Source: Actinomyces sp. S6-Spd3
Lineage (GTDB): Bacteria; Actinomycetota; Actinomycetes; Actinomycetales; Actinomycetaceae
NCBI RefSeq assembly: GCF_000758755.1
Contig: NZ_JRMV01000281.1
Coordinates: 295,981 to 359,980 of the forward strand
DNA length: 64,000 nucleotides
Reading direction: 5' to 3'
Below the pieces are notes generated by a model. That model had not been told where the DNA came from and did no database searches. It saw only the letters and a program-made list of their open reading frames with translations. Position 1 is the stretch's first letter; the number at the start of each line of letters is the position of its first letter. A program made the position numbers and the translations under genes. Positions 8,519-17,486 of the stretch are shown here, piece after piece.

Positions 8519-10639
8519 TCAGTAGCCCTTGGTTGCATCGACGCAGCAGGAATCGTCGGGAACGAAACCTGCATCGAGGATGCCCACCAGGTTGGTGATC
8601 TGCTCGTCGCGCGTACGACCAAGACCCTGAGGGGTAATGGTGTTGGTCAACGAGATACCGTCCAGCGCGTCGTTGTAGTCGAGCTTGGCAACGGAAAGCA
8701 TGGAGGCAACCATGCCGTGAGTATCGATGCCGTTTTCCGGGTTCGCGCCAGGTGCGAAGGGGGTGCCCTTCTGGTGGCCCGAGGGGAAGGAACCGGTTGC
8801 CTTACCGTAAACAACATTCGAGGTAATGGTCAGCACCGACTGGGTCGGGATTGCATCACGGTACATGGGGATCGCGCGGATCTTATCCATGATGGTGTGA
8901 ACGACGGTTGCTGCAATGTCATCTGCGCGGTCATCGTCGTTGCCGTAGGTCGGGAATTCGCCCTCGGTACGGTAGTCAACGACCAGTCCGGTTTCATCGC
9001 GGATCGGGTAGACCTTTGCGTACTTGATTGCAGACAGAGAGTCGGCAACGATGGACAGGCCGGCAATGCCACAGCCCATGGTGCGGACGATCTCCGAGTC
9101 GTGCAGAGCCATCTCGACTGCCTCGTATGCGTAACGATCGTGGCAGTAGTGGATGATGTTCAGAGCCTCGACGTAGGTTCCGACAACCCAGTCCAGCATC
9201 TCTTCGTACTTCGCCCAGACCTCGTCAAAGTCGAGGGGGCCGTCACCCTTGATGGGCTCGTAGCCTTCCATGACCTGCTTTCCGCTCATCTCATCACGGC
9301 CACCGTTGATGGCGTAGAGGAGAGCCTTTGCAGAGTTCACGCGGGCGCCGAAGAACTGCATCTGCTTGCCGACACGCATGGGGGAGACGCAGCAAGCGAT
9401 GGCCGCATCGTCGCCCCAGTGCTCACGAATCTGCTCATCAGATTCGTACTGGATCGAGGAGGTCTCGATGGAGATCAGTGCACAGAATTCCTTGTAGCCC
9501 TTGGGGAGCTTCTCATCCCAGAAAATGGTGATGTTCGGCTCGGGTGCGGGGCCGAGGTTGCGCAGGGTCTGGAGCAGACGGAATGCGGTCTTGGTGACCA
9601 GGGTGCGACCGTCTTCGCCGAAGCCGGCATCCGACCAGGTTGCCCAGTAGGGGTCACCGGAGAAGATCTGGTCGTAATCGATGGTGCGCAGGAAGCGGGT
9701 AATGCGCAGCTTAATAACCAGGGAGTCAATGATTTCCTGGGCATCGAGCTCGGTCAGGGTACCGTTCTTCAGATCGCGTTCGAAGTAGCAGTCGAAGAAG
9801 GCGGAGAGACGGCCGATGGACATTGCCGCACCGTCCTGAGACTTCACGGATGCCAGGTAGCCGAAGTAGGTCCACTGCACTGCTTCATGAGCGTTACGAG
9901 CAGGACCAGAGATGTCGTAGCCGTAGTCGGCTGCCATCTTCTTGAGCTTCTTCAGAGCCTTGATCTGCTCCGAGTGCTCCTCGCGGTAGCGTGCCCAGTG
10001 CTCGGAGAAGGGCTGATCTGCGTAGCGATCCTTATCCTTCTGCTTCTGCTCGATCAGGTAATCGACACCGTAGAGTGCGACGCGGCGGTAGTCGCCGATG
10101 ATGCGGCCACGGCCGTATGCATCGGGAAGACCGGTGATGATGTGTGAGGAACGCGCTGCACGAATGCGAGGAGTGTAGATATCGAAGACGGCATCGTTGT
10201 GGGTCTTGCGGTACTGGGTGAAGATCTTCTTGACCTCGGGGTCAACTTCCTTACCAGCTTCCTTGATGGCGGTTTCAACCATGCGCCAGCCGCCATTGGG
10301 CATCATCGCACGCTTGAGGGGGGCATCAGTCTGCAGTCCGACGATAACGTCGTCGTCCTCGCTGATGTAGCCGGGCTTGAAAGCGTCAATATCCGCGGGG
10401 GTGTGGGTGTCAACATCGAGGATGCGAACCTTACGTTCCTCCGACAGGTAGTTCTTTTCAAGGGTTTCCCACACGCGCAGGGTCTTTTCCGTCGGCCCGG
10501 CGAGGAAGGAAGCATCTCCTTCGTAAGGGGTGTAGTTGTGCTGAATGAAGTCACGCACGTCGATTTCTTCGGACCAGTGGCCCCTAACAAAACCGTCCCA
10601 TGCGTCGGTAGTGACGTCGGCGGTCTGCTGATCAGTCAT
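8519..10639 (-). CDS. pflB: Formate C-acetyltransferase (pyruvate formate-lyase) catalytic core lacking the glycyl-radical domain
   Basis: The 706-residue protein has the PFL fold and the catalytic pair C416-C417 in ACCVSPM, followed by GKQMQFFGAR. PFL converts pyruvate and CoA to acetyl-CoA and formate under anaerobic conditions. E. coli PFL has about 760 residues and ends with RVSGYAVRF...; this one stops after NLVGILDAGFVPDD...KGY with tandem TGA-TAG stops, so the radical loop is absent. The missing part is encoded as a separate gene with its own ribosome-binding site 72 bp downstream. The ATG at 10639 is preceded by GAGGG. The upstream region carries a long inverted repeat. No sign of recent decay is seen: the core is intact to its end. 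Confidence 0.95.
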   Translation of the reverse strand: MTDQQTADVTTDAWDGFVRGHWSEEIDVRDFIQHNYTPYEGDASFLAGPTEKTLRVWETLEKNYLSEERKVRILDVDTHTPADIDAFKPGYISEDDDVIVGLQTDAPLKRAMMPNGGWRMVETAIKEAGKEVDPEVKKIFTQYRKTHNDAVFDIYTPRIRAARSSHIITGLPDAYGRGRIIGDYRRVALYGVDYLIEQKQKDKDRYADQPFSEHWARYREEHSEQIKALKKLKKMAADYGYDISGPARNAHEAVQWTYFGYLASVKSQDGAAMSIGRLSAFFDCYFERDLKNGTLTELDAQEIIDSLVIKLRITRFLRTIDYDQIFSGDPYWATWSDAGFGEDGRTLVTKTAFRLLQTLRNLGPAPEPNITIFWDEKLPKGYKEFCALISIETSSIQYESDEQIREHWGDDAAIACCVSPMRVGKQMQFFGARVNSAKALLYAINGGRDEMSGKQVMEGYEPIKGDGPLDFDEVWAKYEEMLDWVVGTYVEALNIIHYCHDRYAYEAVEMALHDSEIVRTMGCGIAGLSIVADSLSAIKYAKVYPIRDETGLVVDYRTEGEFPTYGNDDDRADDIAATVVHTIMDKIRAIPMYRDAIPTQSVLTITSNVVYGKATGSFPSGHQKGTPFAPGANPENGIDTHGMVASMLSVAKLDYNDALDGISLTNTITPQGLGRTRDEQITNLVGILDAGFVPDDSCCVDATKGY

Positions 10640-10992
10640 TTTCCCTCTTCTCGGTTGCCGTGGCTTTCAGGCTGAAAACCTCCGGTTGATGAGGTTCGGC
10701 CTCATCTTTGGTGCCGTGTTGGGCATCTGGTAATAGTGTCCCTCACTTGATGCCCGGACAGCATCTTTATGCACCTTTCGCCTATATGTGGTGTCTAACA
10801 ATCTGGGACTTTTGTCGCTCCGGTCACTATGAGTATAGGACAAAAGTCCCTAACGTGAAGTGGTTGAAAGTTGCGTATCTCAAAGTGCTTGTTGAAACCC
10901 GTAGGGGAGAGCTTGGCACAGTAGACTCATCACAGTTCAAGGAAAGAAATGTCCGCATTGATGCGTGCGTGACACCTGATGCAGGGGGAAAA
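10640..10992. other. Divergent intergenic region between pflB and hom (353 bp)
   Basis: The region has no gene. It holds a 7-bp stem with a 5-nt loop at 10688-10706 (GATGAGG/CCTCATC), a long-range GGGCATC/GATGCCC pair at 10721-10755, and a 12-bp inverted repeat at 10805-10850. For pflB a weak promoter can be drawn on the minus strand, with TATACT near 10832-10837 and TTCACG about 16 nt further upstream. For hom, TATAGG at 10834-10839 with TTTGTC 17 nt upstream is possible. Both would overlap the 12-bp repeat. Confidence 0.5.
10805..10850. promoter_or_regulatory. Inverted GGGACTTTTGTC sites, putative operator of the pfl locus
   Basis: GGGACTTTTGTC (10805-10816) and its exact complement (10839-10850) are separated by 22 nt. 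Each arm is itself close to a palindrome of the form GGAC-N4-GTCC, reminiscent of DosR/NarL-type response-regulator boxes (GGGACT...AGTCCC). The position overlaps the candidate -10/-35 elements for pflB, which fits control by oxygen or redox state. The regulator identity is inference. Confidence 0.5.
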
Positions 10993-12294
10993 ATGAGCGC
11001 AGCTACGCCGATTCGTATTGGTGTCCTGGGAGCAGGAACGGTGGGTGGCCACGTTATTCATTTGCTCGACCAGTGGGCGGATGAATACGAGCGACGCCTA
11101 GGGGTGCGTCTCGATGTCGAATCTGTGCTCGTTCGTCGCCTCGAGGCCAAGCGTGCTTTCCCCATCGCCTCGGAACTATTGTCAACGGATCCTTATGCGG
11201 TGATCGATGGAAAAGACATTGTTGTCGAATTGATCGGTGGGGTTGAACCCGCCTTTGACTATGTGATGGCTGCCCTGCGCAATGGAAGTGCTGTTGTTAC
11301 AGGAAACAAGGCATTGATTGCCTCGCGTGGTCCAGAGCTTTTTGAAGCTGCTCGTCAGGCCAATACTCGCTTGTATTTCGAGGCCTCGGTCGCGGGTGCA
11401 ATTCCCGTGATCCATGCACTCTCCAGCTCGCTACGCGGAGATCGCGTGCGTCAGATTGCGGGAGTCGTGAATGGTACGACGAACTTCATTCTCGATGCGA
11501 TGACGACGCGTGGTGCTGACTACAACGAGGCATTGGCTCAGGCGCAAGAGCTCGGCTTCGCTGAAGCGGATCCCAGTGCAGACGTTGAAGGCTACGACGC
11601 CTCGGCAAAGTGCGCGATCATGTCCTCCTTGTCTTTCGGCCGCTGGGTCAGTGTTGATTCTGTTCCGAGGCAGGGTATTACGACTTTGTCGACCAAGGAC
11701 ATCGCTTTTGCTGCCGAGCTTGGATGTGTGGTCAAGCTTGTGGCGCGTGCGCAACTCAGGGTTGAAGCAGGGGAGCAGGTATTAGCTCTTGGAGTGGAAC
11801 CGACCTTCGTTCCTTCCGACCATGCCTTTGCCTCGCTTCATGGTCCCGCAAACGGTGTCTATGTTGAGGCTGAAGCTGCCGGCACGCTCGCCTTCCTCGG
11901 TTTGGGTGCGGGTGGTTACCCGACGGCCTCGGCAGTTCTGGGGGACATTGTTTCCGCCGCTCGTGACCGCGTTGATGGTCAGGGGGCGCTGCGCCTCGAA
12001 GAGGAAAGTGATGTTGTCCTCGCCTCTGAATGGAGCGTTGCTTCGCCTTTTATTATTCGTCTCGGCGTGCGCCAGGGCGCTAGTGTGTGCGAAACGATTG
12101 CGGCCGTTTGTGCCTCCCGTGAAGTGTCGCTGTGCAGTCTCGATGTCGTGAAGGGTGATACTGAAGGGGAGCAAATCATCACGCTACGTACTCAGTCTGT
12201 TTCGAGAGACCGTGCCCATGGCCTCGTCGATGCCCTTCAAAGTGCGTGTGACGCGCTCACTCCGCCCGTAATCTTCCCCATGCTGGATATCTAA
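10993..12294 (+). CDS. hom: Homoserine dehydrogenase
   Basis: The 433 residues show a GAGTVG NAD(P)-binding motif at 13-18, the catalytic-domain signatures GVVNGTTNFIL and ADPSADVEGYDASAK, and a C-terminal ACT domain (FIIRLGVRQGASV onward) that gives threonine feedback control in related enzymes. It reduces aspartate semialdehyde to homoserine. The frame is open from 10708, but ATG 10993 is right: a purine-rich AGGGGGAA precedes it and homology begins there. thrB follows after 20 bp, and no thrC lies between them. Confidence 0.95.
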   Translation: MSAATPIRIGVLGAGTVGGHVIHLLDQWADEYERRLGVRLDVESVLVRRLEAKRAFPIASELLSTDPYAVIDGKDIVVELIGGVEPAFDYVMAALRNGSAVVTGNKALIASRGPELFEAARQANTRLYFEASVAGAIPVIHALSSSLRGDRVRQIAGVVNGTTNFILDAMTTRGADYNEALAQAQELGFAEADPSADVEGYDASAKCAIMSSLSFGRWVSVDSVPRQGITTLSTKDIAFAAELGCVVKLVARAQLRVEAGEQVLALGVEPTFVPSDHAFASLHGPANGVYVEAEAAGTLAFLGLGAGGYPTASAVLGDIVSAARDRVDGQGALRLEEESDVVLASEWSVASPFIIRLGVRQGASVCETIAAVCASREVSLCSLDVVKGDTEGEQIITLRTQSVSRDRAHGLVDALQSACDALTPPVIFPMLDI

Positions 12295-12314
12295 AATCTG
12301 GAAAGTGACCCTCC

Positions 12315-13280
12315 ATGCGTATCACCCAAGACTTCGTTGCTGTTCGTGTTCCGGCAACTTCGGCGAATCTCGGACCGGGTTTTGATTCTTTCGGTCTTGC
12401 CTTAGATCTGTGGGATCAGGTCAGTGTCCACGCCACCGCAGGTCCGACGCATGTCGCGATCGAGGGTGAGGGGGCCGGGGTCCTTGACGAGGGCGAAGAC
12501 CATTTGGTTGTTCGCTCGCTTCGAATGGGACTTGAAGCCGCTGGGGTTGCTCAGGTCGGGATCCAGATGCACTGCACGAACCGTATCCCTCATTCCCGAG
12601 GCCTGGGTTCTTCTGCGTCGGCAATTGTTGCTGGGCTTGGGCTTGCGCGCGCCCTTATTGGTGATCCTGAGGCGCTAACCGCTGAAGATATTCTTGCAAT
12701 CGCAACGGAAATTGAAGGTCATCCCGATAATGTTGCACCCGCTATTTCGGGCGGCGTCACGGTGTCGTGGATGGATGATGATGGGGCACCCGGAATGGTG
12801 CATTTGTCGGGAGAATCTCCCATTGACCCCGTTGCTTTTATTCCTGACTTCGAGCTAGCGACTTCGAAGGCGCGGGCTGTTTTGCCTGAGCAGGTTCCTT
12901 TCAATGATGCGAAATTCAATCTTTCAAGGGCTGGGGTTTTGGCCGCAGTCTTGGGAGGGCAGACGCGCGTGATCGGGGCAGGACATGATGTGCATGACTT
13001 GCTCATGGCCGCGACAGAAGACCGCCTCCATCAGGACTATCGTCGTCAATCCATGCAACCTTCGCATGCTCTGGTTACGTGGCTTCGCGGTGCGGGTAAA
13101 GCGGCTGTTATTTCGGGGGCTGGGCCGACAGTTCTCAGTTTGGAAAGTATTGATCCGAAGGTCCAGGCTGATGCTCAGGCTGCTGGTTGGAAGGTTTTGC
13201 CTCTCAAGCTGGCAAAGTCTGGTGTGCAGATTACTCGGGGTAATCTTTCAAAGATTGACGATGGGCGAGTGTTTGTGTGA
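12315..13280 (+). CDS. thrB: Homoserine kinase
   Basis: A 321-residue GHMP-family kinase. The N-terminal PATSANLGPGFDS, the ATP loop PHSRGLGSSASA at residues 92-103 and the C-terminal SGAGPTVLSL are all present. It phosphorylates homoserine on the way to threonine. It is 20 bp downstream of hom and probably co-transcribed; its own Shine-Dalgarno is weak. Threonine synthase, which in mycobacteria lies between the two, is absent from this locus. Confidence 0.95.
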   Translation: MRITQDFVAVRVPATSANLGPGFDSFGLALDLWDQVSVHATAGPTHVAIEGEGAGVLDEGEDHLVVRSLRMGLEAAGVAQVGIQMHCTNRIPHSRGLGSSASAIVAGLGLARALIGDPEALTAEDILAIATEIEGHPDNVAPAISGGVTVSWMDDDGAPGMVHLSGESPIDPVAFIPDFELATSKARAVLPEQVPFNDAKFNLSRAGVLAAVLGGQTRVIGAGHDVHDLLMAATEDRLHQDYRRQSMQPSHALVTWLRGAGKAAVISGAGPTVLSLESIDPKVQADAQAAGWKVLPLKLAKSGVQITRGNLSKIDDGRVFV

Positions 13281-13341
13281 TTTAGCGCGCAGACTGAAGA
13301 ACTCTGCCGCGAAAAGTAGTGAGAAAACCTGAGCGACTTGC

Positions 13342-13347
13342 TACTAT
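13342..13347 (+). promoter_or_regulatory. Possible -10 element upstream of rho
   Basis: TACTAT resembles a -10 hexamer, but no good -35 lies 16-18 nt upstream. If used, it would give a rho leader of about 115 nt that includes the hairpin at 13375-13394. Confidence 0.25.
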
Positions 13348-13374
13348 CGCACTGAAGGAAATCCTTCGCTCTTC

Positions 13375-13404
13375 CATATTCCTGTTGGAATGTGTCTTTT
13401 TATT
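13375..13404 (+). terminator. Intrinsic terminator-like hairpin in the thrB-rho gap
   Basis: An 8-bp stem (CATATTCC with GGAATGTG, one G-U pair) with a TGTT loop is followed at once by TCTTTTTATT. This is the form of a Rho-independent terminator. It could end the hom-thrB transcript or act as an attenuator in the rho leader. Confidence 0.5.
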
Positions 13405-13468
13405 GATCTCATGTTGATTGAGAAGTTCACCTGGCCTTTGAATGGGCCATGCATGTGAGGATTATCAG

Positions 13469-15193
13469 TTGAGCAACGATGTGACCACCCAAGAGCGCGA
13501 ACTTTCGCGACTGAAGTTGGTGGAACTCAAAGCTATGGCCACTGAATTGGGTCTCAAGGGCGTTTCTGCTATGCGCAAGCCCCAGCTCATCGAGGCAATT
13601 AGCACTGCCCAAAGCAACAGCAGTCCAGAAGCTTCTGCTCCGCGTCGTCGCCGCGCGGAACGTGAGGAGGCCAGCGAAGCCCCGCAGGTGAGTATCGAAC
13701 TCCCCGAGGCCTCGGTGCAGGAAAGTGCTTCCGAAGAACGTTCTTCGCGTGAAGCAAGCCTTCCGCGTAAGAGCCGCCGTCGCCGCGTCGTCTCCAGTGA
13801 AGCGGCTGAGCCTCCGACCGTCACCCTGGATCTTCCTGCCCCCGCTCAGCGTGAAGAGGAAGAATCGGCACCCAGCCAGCACATTGAAATTTCGCTCCCC
13901 GATAGCGACGATCCTGAATCCCGTGAGCGCTCGCGTCGCGATCGCGAAGGGCGCCGTCGTGGGCGTGGTCGAGAAGGCCGCGAATCCCGTCGCGAACGTG
14001 GCGACCGCGGTGAACGAGGCGAACGTCGTGAAGCTGCAGCGCAAGCTTCGGCCTCGGAAGAAAATCTGGCACCGATCGCGGGCATCTTGGACGTTCAAGA
14101 AAACCATGCTTTCGTGCGCACCTCGGGTTATTTGCCGGGTCCGAACGATGTTTATGTCACCCTCGGCAATGTCCGTCGTTGGGGACTGCGCCCCGGTGAC
14201 GCGGTCGCAGGCGCCGTCCGGCAGCCTCGTGAGGGAGAACGTCAGCGCCAGAAGTACAACGCACTGGTTCGCGTTGACTCCGTCAACGGTATGAGCATTG
14301 AGGATGCACAGGCTCGTCGTGAGTTTTCCAAGCTCACCCCGATCTACCCCGATCAGCAGCTGCGCATGGAGACCTCTGCTAAGGCTTATACCCCTCGCGT
14401 CATCGATTTGGTTGCTCCCATTGGTAAGGGACAGCGTGGCTTGATTGTCTCGCCGCCGAAGGCCGGTAAGACCATGGTCATCCAGCAGATCGCCAAGGCA
14501 ATCGAGCTGAACAACCCCGAGGTTCACCTCATGGTTGTTTTGGTTGATGAGCGCCCTGAAGAAGTGACCGATATGCGTTCCATCGTCAAGGGTGAGGTCA
14601 TTGCATCGACCTTCGACCGCCCGGCATCGGATCACGCAATCGTTGCTGAACTCGCGATCGAGAGAGCCAAGCGTCTGGTCGAACTCGGCCAAGATGTCGT
14701 CGTTCTTCTTGACTCCATCACCAGGCTTTCTCGTGCCTACAATCTTGCGGCACCGGCCTCGGGGCGTATTCTCTCCGGTGGTGTTGACGCCTCTGCGCTG
14801 TACCCCCCGAAGAAGTTCTTTGGTGGAGCGCGCAATCTGCGCGAAGGCGGATCGCTGACCATTATTGCCTCGGCACTGGTTGAGACCGGTTCGAAGATGG
14901 ATGAAGTGATCTTCGAAGAGTTTAAGGGCACCGGCAACATGGAACTGCGCCTCTCGCGTCAGCTCGCTGACCGCCGAATCTTCCCAGCTATTGATATCAA
15001 TGCATCGGGAACCCGTCGCGAAGAGATGCTGCTCAAGCCCGAGGAACTGCGCATCATGTGGAAACTGCGTCGAGTTCTGGGCACCCTCGATCAGCAAAGT
15101 GCATTGGAAGCGGTTTTGGATCGTTTGAAGGAAACGCAATCGAATGCGGAATTCCTCATGCTGGTTCAAAAGCAAGTTCCTTCCGCAGACTGA
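13469..15193 (+). CDS. rho: Transcription termination factor Rho
   Basis: About 574 residues: an N-terminal Rho_N helical domain ([17 protein letters not shown]), a long acidic and Arg-rich insertion near residues 45-195, typical of actinobacterial Rho, a cold-shock-like RNA-binding domain, and the RecA-type ATPase with Walker A PPKAGKT at 329-335 and the [10 protein letters not shown] motif. It is a hexameric RNA translocase that ends transcription. Start choice: TTG 13469 has GTGAGG about 9 nt upstream; the in-frame ATG 13442 has no such site but cannot be excluded. The gene is followed by a strong terminator. Confidence 0.93.
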   Translation: MSNDVTTQERELSRLKLVELKAMATELGLKGVSAMRKPQLIEAISTAQSNSSPEASAPRRRRAEREEASEAPQVSIELPEASVQESASEERSSREASLPRKSRRRRVVSSEAAEPPTVTLDLPAPAQREEEESAPSQHIEISLPDSDDPESRERSRRDREGRRRGRGREGRESRRERGDRGERGERREAAAQASASEENLAPIAGILDVQENHAFVRTSGYLPGPNDVYVTLGNVRRWGLRPGDAVAGAVRQPREGERQRQKYNALVRVDSVNGMSIEDAQARREFSKLTPIYPDQQLRMETSAKAYTPRVIDLVAPIGKGQRGLIVSPPKAGKTMVIQQIAKAIELNNPEVHLMVVLVDERPEEVTDMRSIVKGEVIASTFDRPASDHAIVAELAIERAKRLVELGQDVVVLLDSITRLSRAYNLAAPASGRILSGGVDASALYPPKKFFGGARNLREGGSLTIIASALVETGSKMDEVIFEEFKGTGNMELRLSRQLADRRIFPAIDINASGTRREEMLLKPEELRIMWKLRRVLGTLDQQSALEAVLDRLKETQSNAEFLMLVQKQVPSAD

Positions 15194-15208
15194 AGATAAG
15201 CGACGAGC

Positions 15209-15245
15209 GGGGCGAAAGACTAGACGGTCTTTCGCCCCATTTGTT
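15209..15245 (+). terminator. Terminator downstream of rho
   Basis: A 12-bp perfect stem has arms GGGGCGAAAGAC (15209-15220) and its complement (15227-15238) with a 6-nt loop, followed by ATTTGTT. It lies 15 nt after the rho stop codon. Confidence 0.8.
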
Positions 15246-15293
15246 CTGCCTTGGCAAGGTCACTATTCTGCTACTAGTTGACAACGAAATGGG

Positions 15294-16973
15294 ATGGTTA
15301 TGGCTGATACGCCTCAAGTGATTGTTCGAGACGACCCCTCAGGCAAGAAGAAGGCAACTGCGCGGCGCGGCATGATGCGAATGCTTTGCGGGCTGCTCGT
15401 CATGCTCTCTGTTCCGGCTGTGTGGCTCTTCCCGATTGTCATGTCGAGTATTTCAACCGCGCGTGCTGCTAACCAGTACTATCCCAATGTTGAAATCTAT
15501 GATCAGACCTCAAGCTTTGGCGCTATCAACGGGCAGAGTCTTCAAAGCGAGCTCGGGCAGGTGCCCTTCAAGCAGCCGGTGAAGCTTGTGGTTCTATCCA
15601 CCGACACTGTGCCCACTGGTAACTTCAATGAAGCGGTCTTGAACTACGCGCGAAGTTCTCATAAAGAATGGCTCTCGGCAAGCGGAAACAAGTGGGCTGA
15701 CGGCCTGGTGATCCTCGCGGTATCGCCGAGCTATCGAAAAGTGGGTACGTACTTTGGGGAAGACACCAAGGTATCTAGCAGCAAACAAGACAAGATCCAA
15801 GAAGCCGCCAAAGATGATTTCCGGGCCGGGCGCTGGAGTGCGGGAATGGTCGAAGCTGCAAAAGAAGCGGCGCACTACGTTCCTGACGCGAATGGAAATA
15901 GTACATATGATGGAGAGCTTCCTCCCGGGCCCGCATGGTTTGTCTCTTTCTTAGGTCTGGTCACCGTATGGAAGGGCTTCAAGCTCCGTCGCGAATCGCG
16001 TCGTAACTTGCGTCAGGCGCGCGAGCATTGGGAAAACGTCCAGGCGGACCACAATCGAGCCGAGCGAGCTTTTGCTTTAATCGGTGATAGCGGTAAGTAT
16101 CACGATGAACTTGAGCTGCGCTACACCGAATATGAAGCGAATTTCCGCATCGCTCAAGAGAAATGGGCGGAAATTGGAACCCCCCGTTTCTGGGAGTACT
16201 TCAGCGCTGTTCTTAAGGACAAAACCGATACTCTTCTCAGTTTGACCAGCTCAATGGATTCAACTGATGACACAGTTTTCTCTGCCTCTGAGTTCTTTAA
16301 CCTCGGCAGTGGATGGGTCGACGCTTGGATGAAGGAAATCGGCCCGGTCATTGAGGACCTGACTGCGCTTGGGGAACTCGTCACCTCGGTGAGCAAAGAA
16401 ATGGGAACCCCCGACGCAATGCGAGGCCAAGAAGAGATCCTCCGTTGGATCGTTGATCAGCAGGCACTCATCGTCCAGCTCAAGGACCAAATCGGTCAGG
16501 GCGCGGTTACCCCGGTGAACGCTTTGGAAACACTTGATCGTATTGCGAATGAAACTCGAAATTGGGTCAAAGGCGTTGTCGTGGCATCTCTCAAAGCTGA
16601 TACCACCAAACTCGGGCAAGAACGCTACGAAAAATGGGAAACCATGCAGGACAAATCCGATGGCGCCGCAACGGTCGGTTACAAGGGCTCGTATCGCCTG
16701 AATGGCACCCTTCATACCTATGATCCTGCCTCAACCATTCGCCTGAATACCCAGAGCGCAGGGGTGAGTGCGGACACTCTGAAATCCATAGCTTTTGGAA
16801 GCTACCGCATGCCCGGATGGGAATCGGATACGTACATTTACCAGTCGATGTGGTATCAACAGCACACCTACAACACGGCTCACACGTGGACGCACAGCAG
16901 TGATTCCAGTGATGGAAGCTATGGAAGTTCAGGCGGAGGCTTCTCCGGTTCGGGCTCGTCCTCGTCCTTCTGA
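15294..16973 (+). CDS. DUF5129-like membrane protein with Gly/Ser-rich tail
   Basis: A 559-residue protein with a basic N-terminus and a membrane segment near residues 27-50, then an extracytoplasmic region resembling a TPM/DUF5129 domain ([30 protein letters not shown]). A second hydrophobic segment near 203-218 precedes a long, mostly helical region. The last 30 or so residues are Ser/Gly-rich, like many TPM proteins. The function is unknown. ATG 15294 is used, with ATG 15300 an alternative; the Shine-Dalgarno is poor for both. It is flanked by the rho terminator and the rpmE promoter region, so it is probably monocistronic. Confidence 0.7.
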   Translation: MVMADTPQVIVRDDPSGKKKATARRGMMRMLCGLLVMLSVPAVWLFPIVMSSISTARAANQYYPNVEIYDQTSSFGAINGQSLQSELGQVPFKQPVKLVVLSTDTVPTGNFNEAVLNYARSSHKEWLSASGNKWADGLVILAVSPSYRKVGTYFGEDTKVSSSKQDKIQEAAKDDFRAGRWSAGMVEAAKEAAHYVPDANGNSTYDGELPPGPAWFVSFLGLVTVWKGFKLRRESRRNLRQAREHWENVQADHNRAERAFALIGDSGKYHDELELRYTEYEANFRIAQEKWAEIGTPRFWEYFSAVLKDKTDTLLSLTSSMDSTDDTVFSASEFFNLGSGWVDAWMKEIGPVIEDLTALGELVTSVSKEMGTPDAMRGQEEILRWIVDQQALIVQLKDQIGQGAVTPVNALETLDRIANETRNWVKGVVVASLKADTTKLGQERYEKWETMQDKSDGAATVGYKGSYRLNGTLHTYDPASTIRLNTQSAGVSADTLKSIAFGSYRMPGWESDTYIYQSMWYQQHTYNTAHTWTHSSDSSDGSYGSSGGGFSGSGSSSSF

Positions 16974-17047
16974 ACTCGCCGCCCAAACATTGCCCATTTC
17001 ACGCTCAGCGAATGGTGTGGGCGTGGCAATCATGGGGGAGGACATGG

Positions 17048-17053
17048 CATAAT
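17048..17053 (+). promoter_or_regulatory. Putative -10 element of rpmE
   Basis: CATAAT fits a -10 hexamer. A weak TGGCAA lies 18 nt upstream at 17024-17029 as a -35. Transcription from here would leave an untranslated leader of about 115 nt before rpmE. Confidence 0.35.
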
Positions 17054-17059
17054 GTCATG

Positions 17060-17176
17060 TCGGCTTCCGCTTCACCGCTTCGTCCCGCTGATTTTCAGTG
17101 GAAGGTGACTCATCGCCAGATGCGATGGGCACTGCGATTCGGACCCGGGGCACCAAACGATCCAGGAGATATATCC
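17060..17176 (+). ncRNA. Candidate structured leader of rpmE (L31)
   Basis: Between the putative promoter and the rpmE start there are about 115 nt with no credible short gene. Two small hairpins are visible: CGCTGA/TCAGTG, and a perfect CATCGC/GCGATG stem at 17111-17127. Structured L31 leaders are known in Actinobacteria as ribosomal autoregulatory elements. I cannot confirm that this sequence fits their consensus. Confidence 0.3.
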
Positions 17177-17398
17177 ATGAAGAAGGGCATTCACCCCGAA
17201 TACGTGGACACCGTCGTGACCTGCACGTGCGGTAACACGTTCCACACCCGTTCCACCCTCACCTCCGGTGAGATGCGCGTGGACGTGTGCTCGGCTTGCC
17301 ACCCGTTCTACACCGGCAAGCAGAAGATTCTTGATACCGGCGGCCGTGTCGCCCGTTTCGAGGCGCGTTACGGAAAGCGCGTGCGCCCCTCCAAGTGA
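17177..17398 (+). CDS. rpmE: 50S ribosomal protein L31 (zinc-binding type)
   Basis: The 73 residues begin [14 protein letters not shown] and carry the four zinc-ligand cysteines C16, C18, C38 and C41 (CTC...CSAC), so this is the zinc-containing C+ form. HPFYTGKQK and the basic C-terminus are typical of L31. ATG 17177 is set by AGGAGAT 6 nt upstream; the open frame extends to 17012 but that part is not L31. It lies at its conserved place between rho and prfA. Confidence 0.95.
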   Translation: MKKGIHPEYVDTVVTCTCGNTFHTRSTLTSGEMRVDVCSACHPFYTGKQKILDTGGRVARFEARYGKRVRPSK

Positions 17399-17405
17399 GC
17401 TCGCA

Positions 17406-17440
17406 GTCGGCGCCGGCGACACGATGTCGTCGGCGCCGAC
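17406..17440 (+). terminator. GC-rich hairpin between rpmE and prfA
   Basis: The arms GTCGGCGCCG and CGGCGCCGAC, extended by GCGAC/GTCGT, form a stable stem just after rpmE. No U-tract follows, so it may only attenuate or separate the two mRNAs. Confidence 0.5.
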
Positions 17441-17486
17441 GTGTGTCAACAGCTACCCTTGAATCAGGTCTAGGGAAGGATCAGTC

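Noticed and set aside
8510-10147. Long plus-strand open frame of 545 codons opposite pflB
   Set aside because: It lies entirely antisense to the clear PFL gene and shows the biased composition of a shadow frame, with no recognisable domain or ribosome-binding site.
13427-15175. Minus-strand open frame of 582 codons opposite rho
   Set aside because: It mirrors the rho coding sequence; the open frame results from codon bias and shows no known motif.
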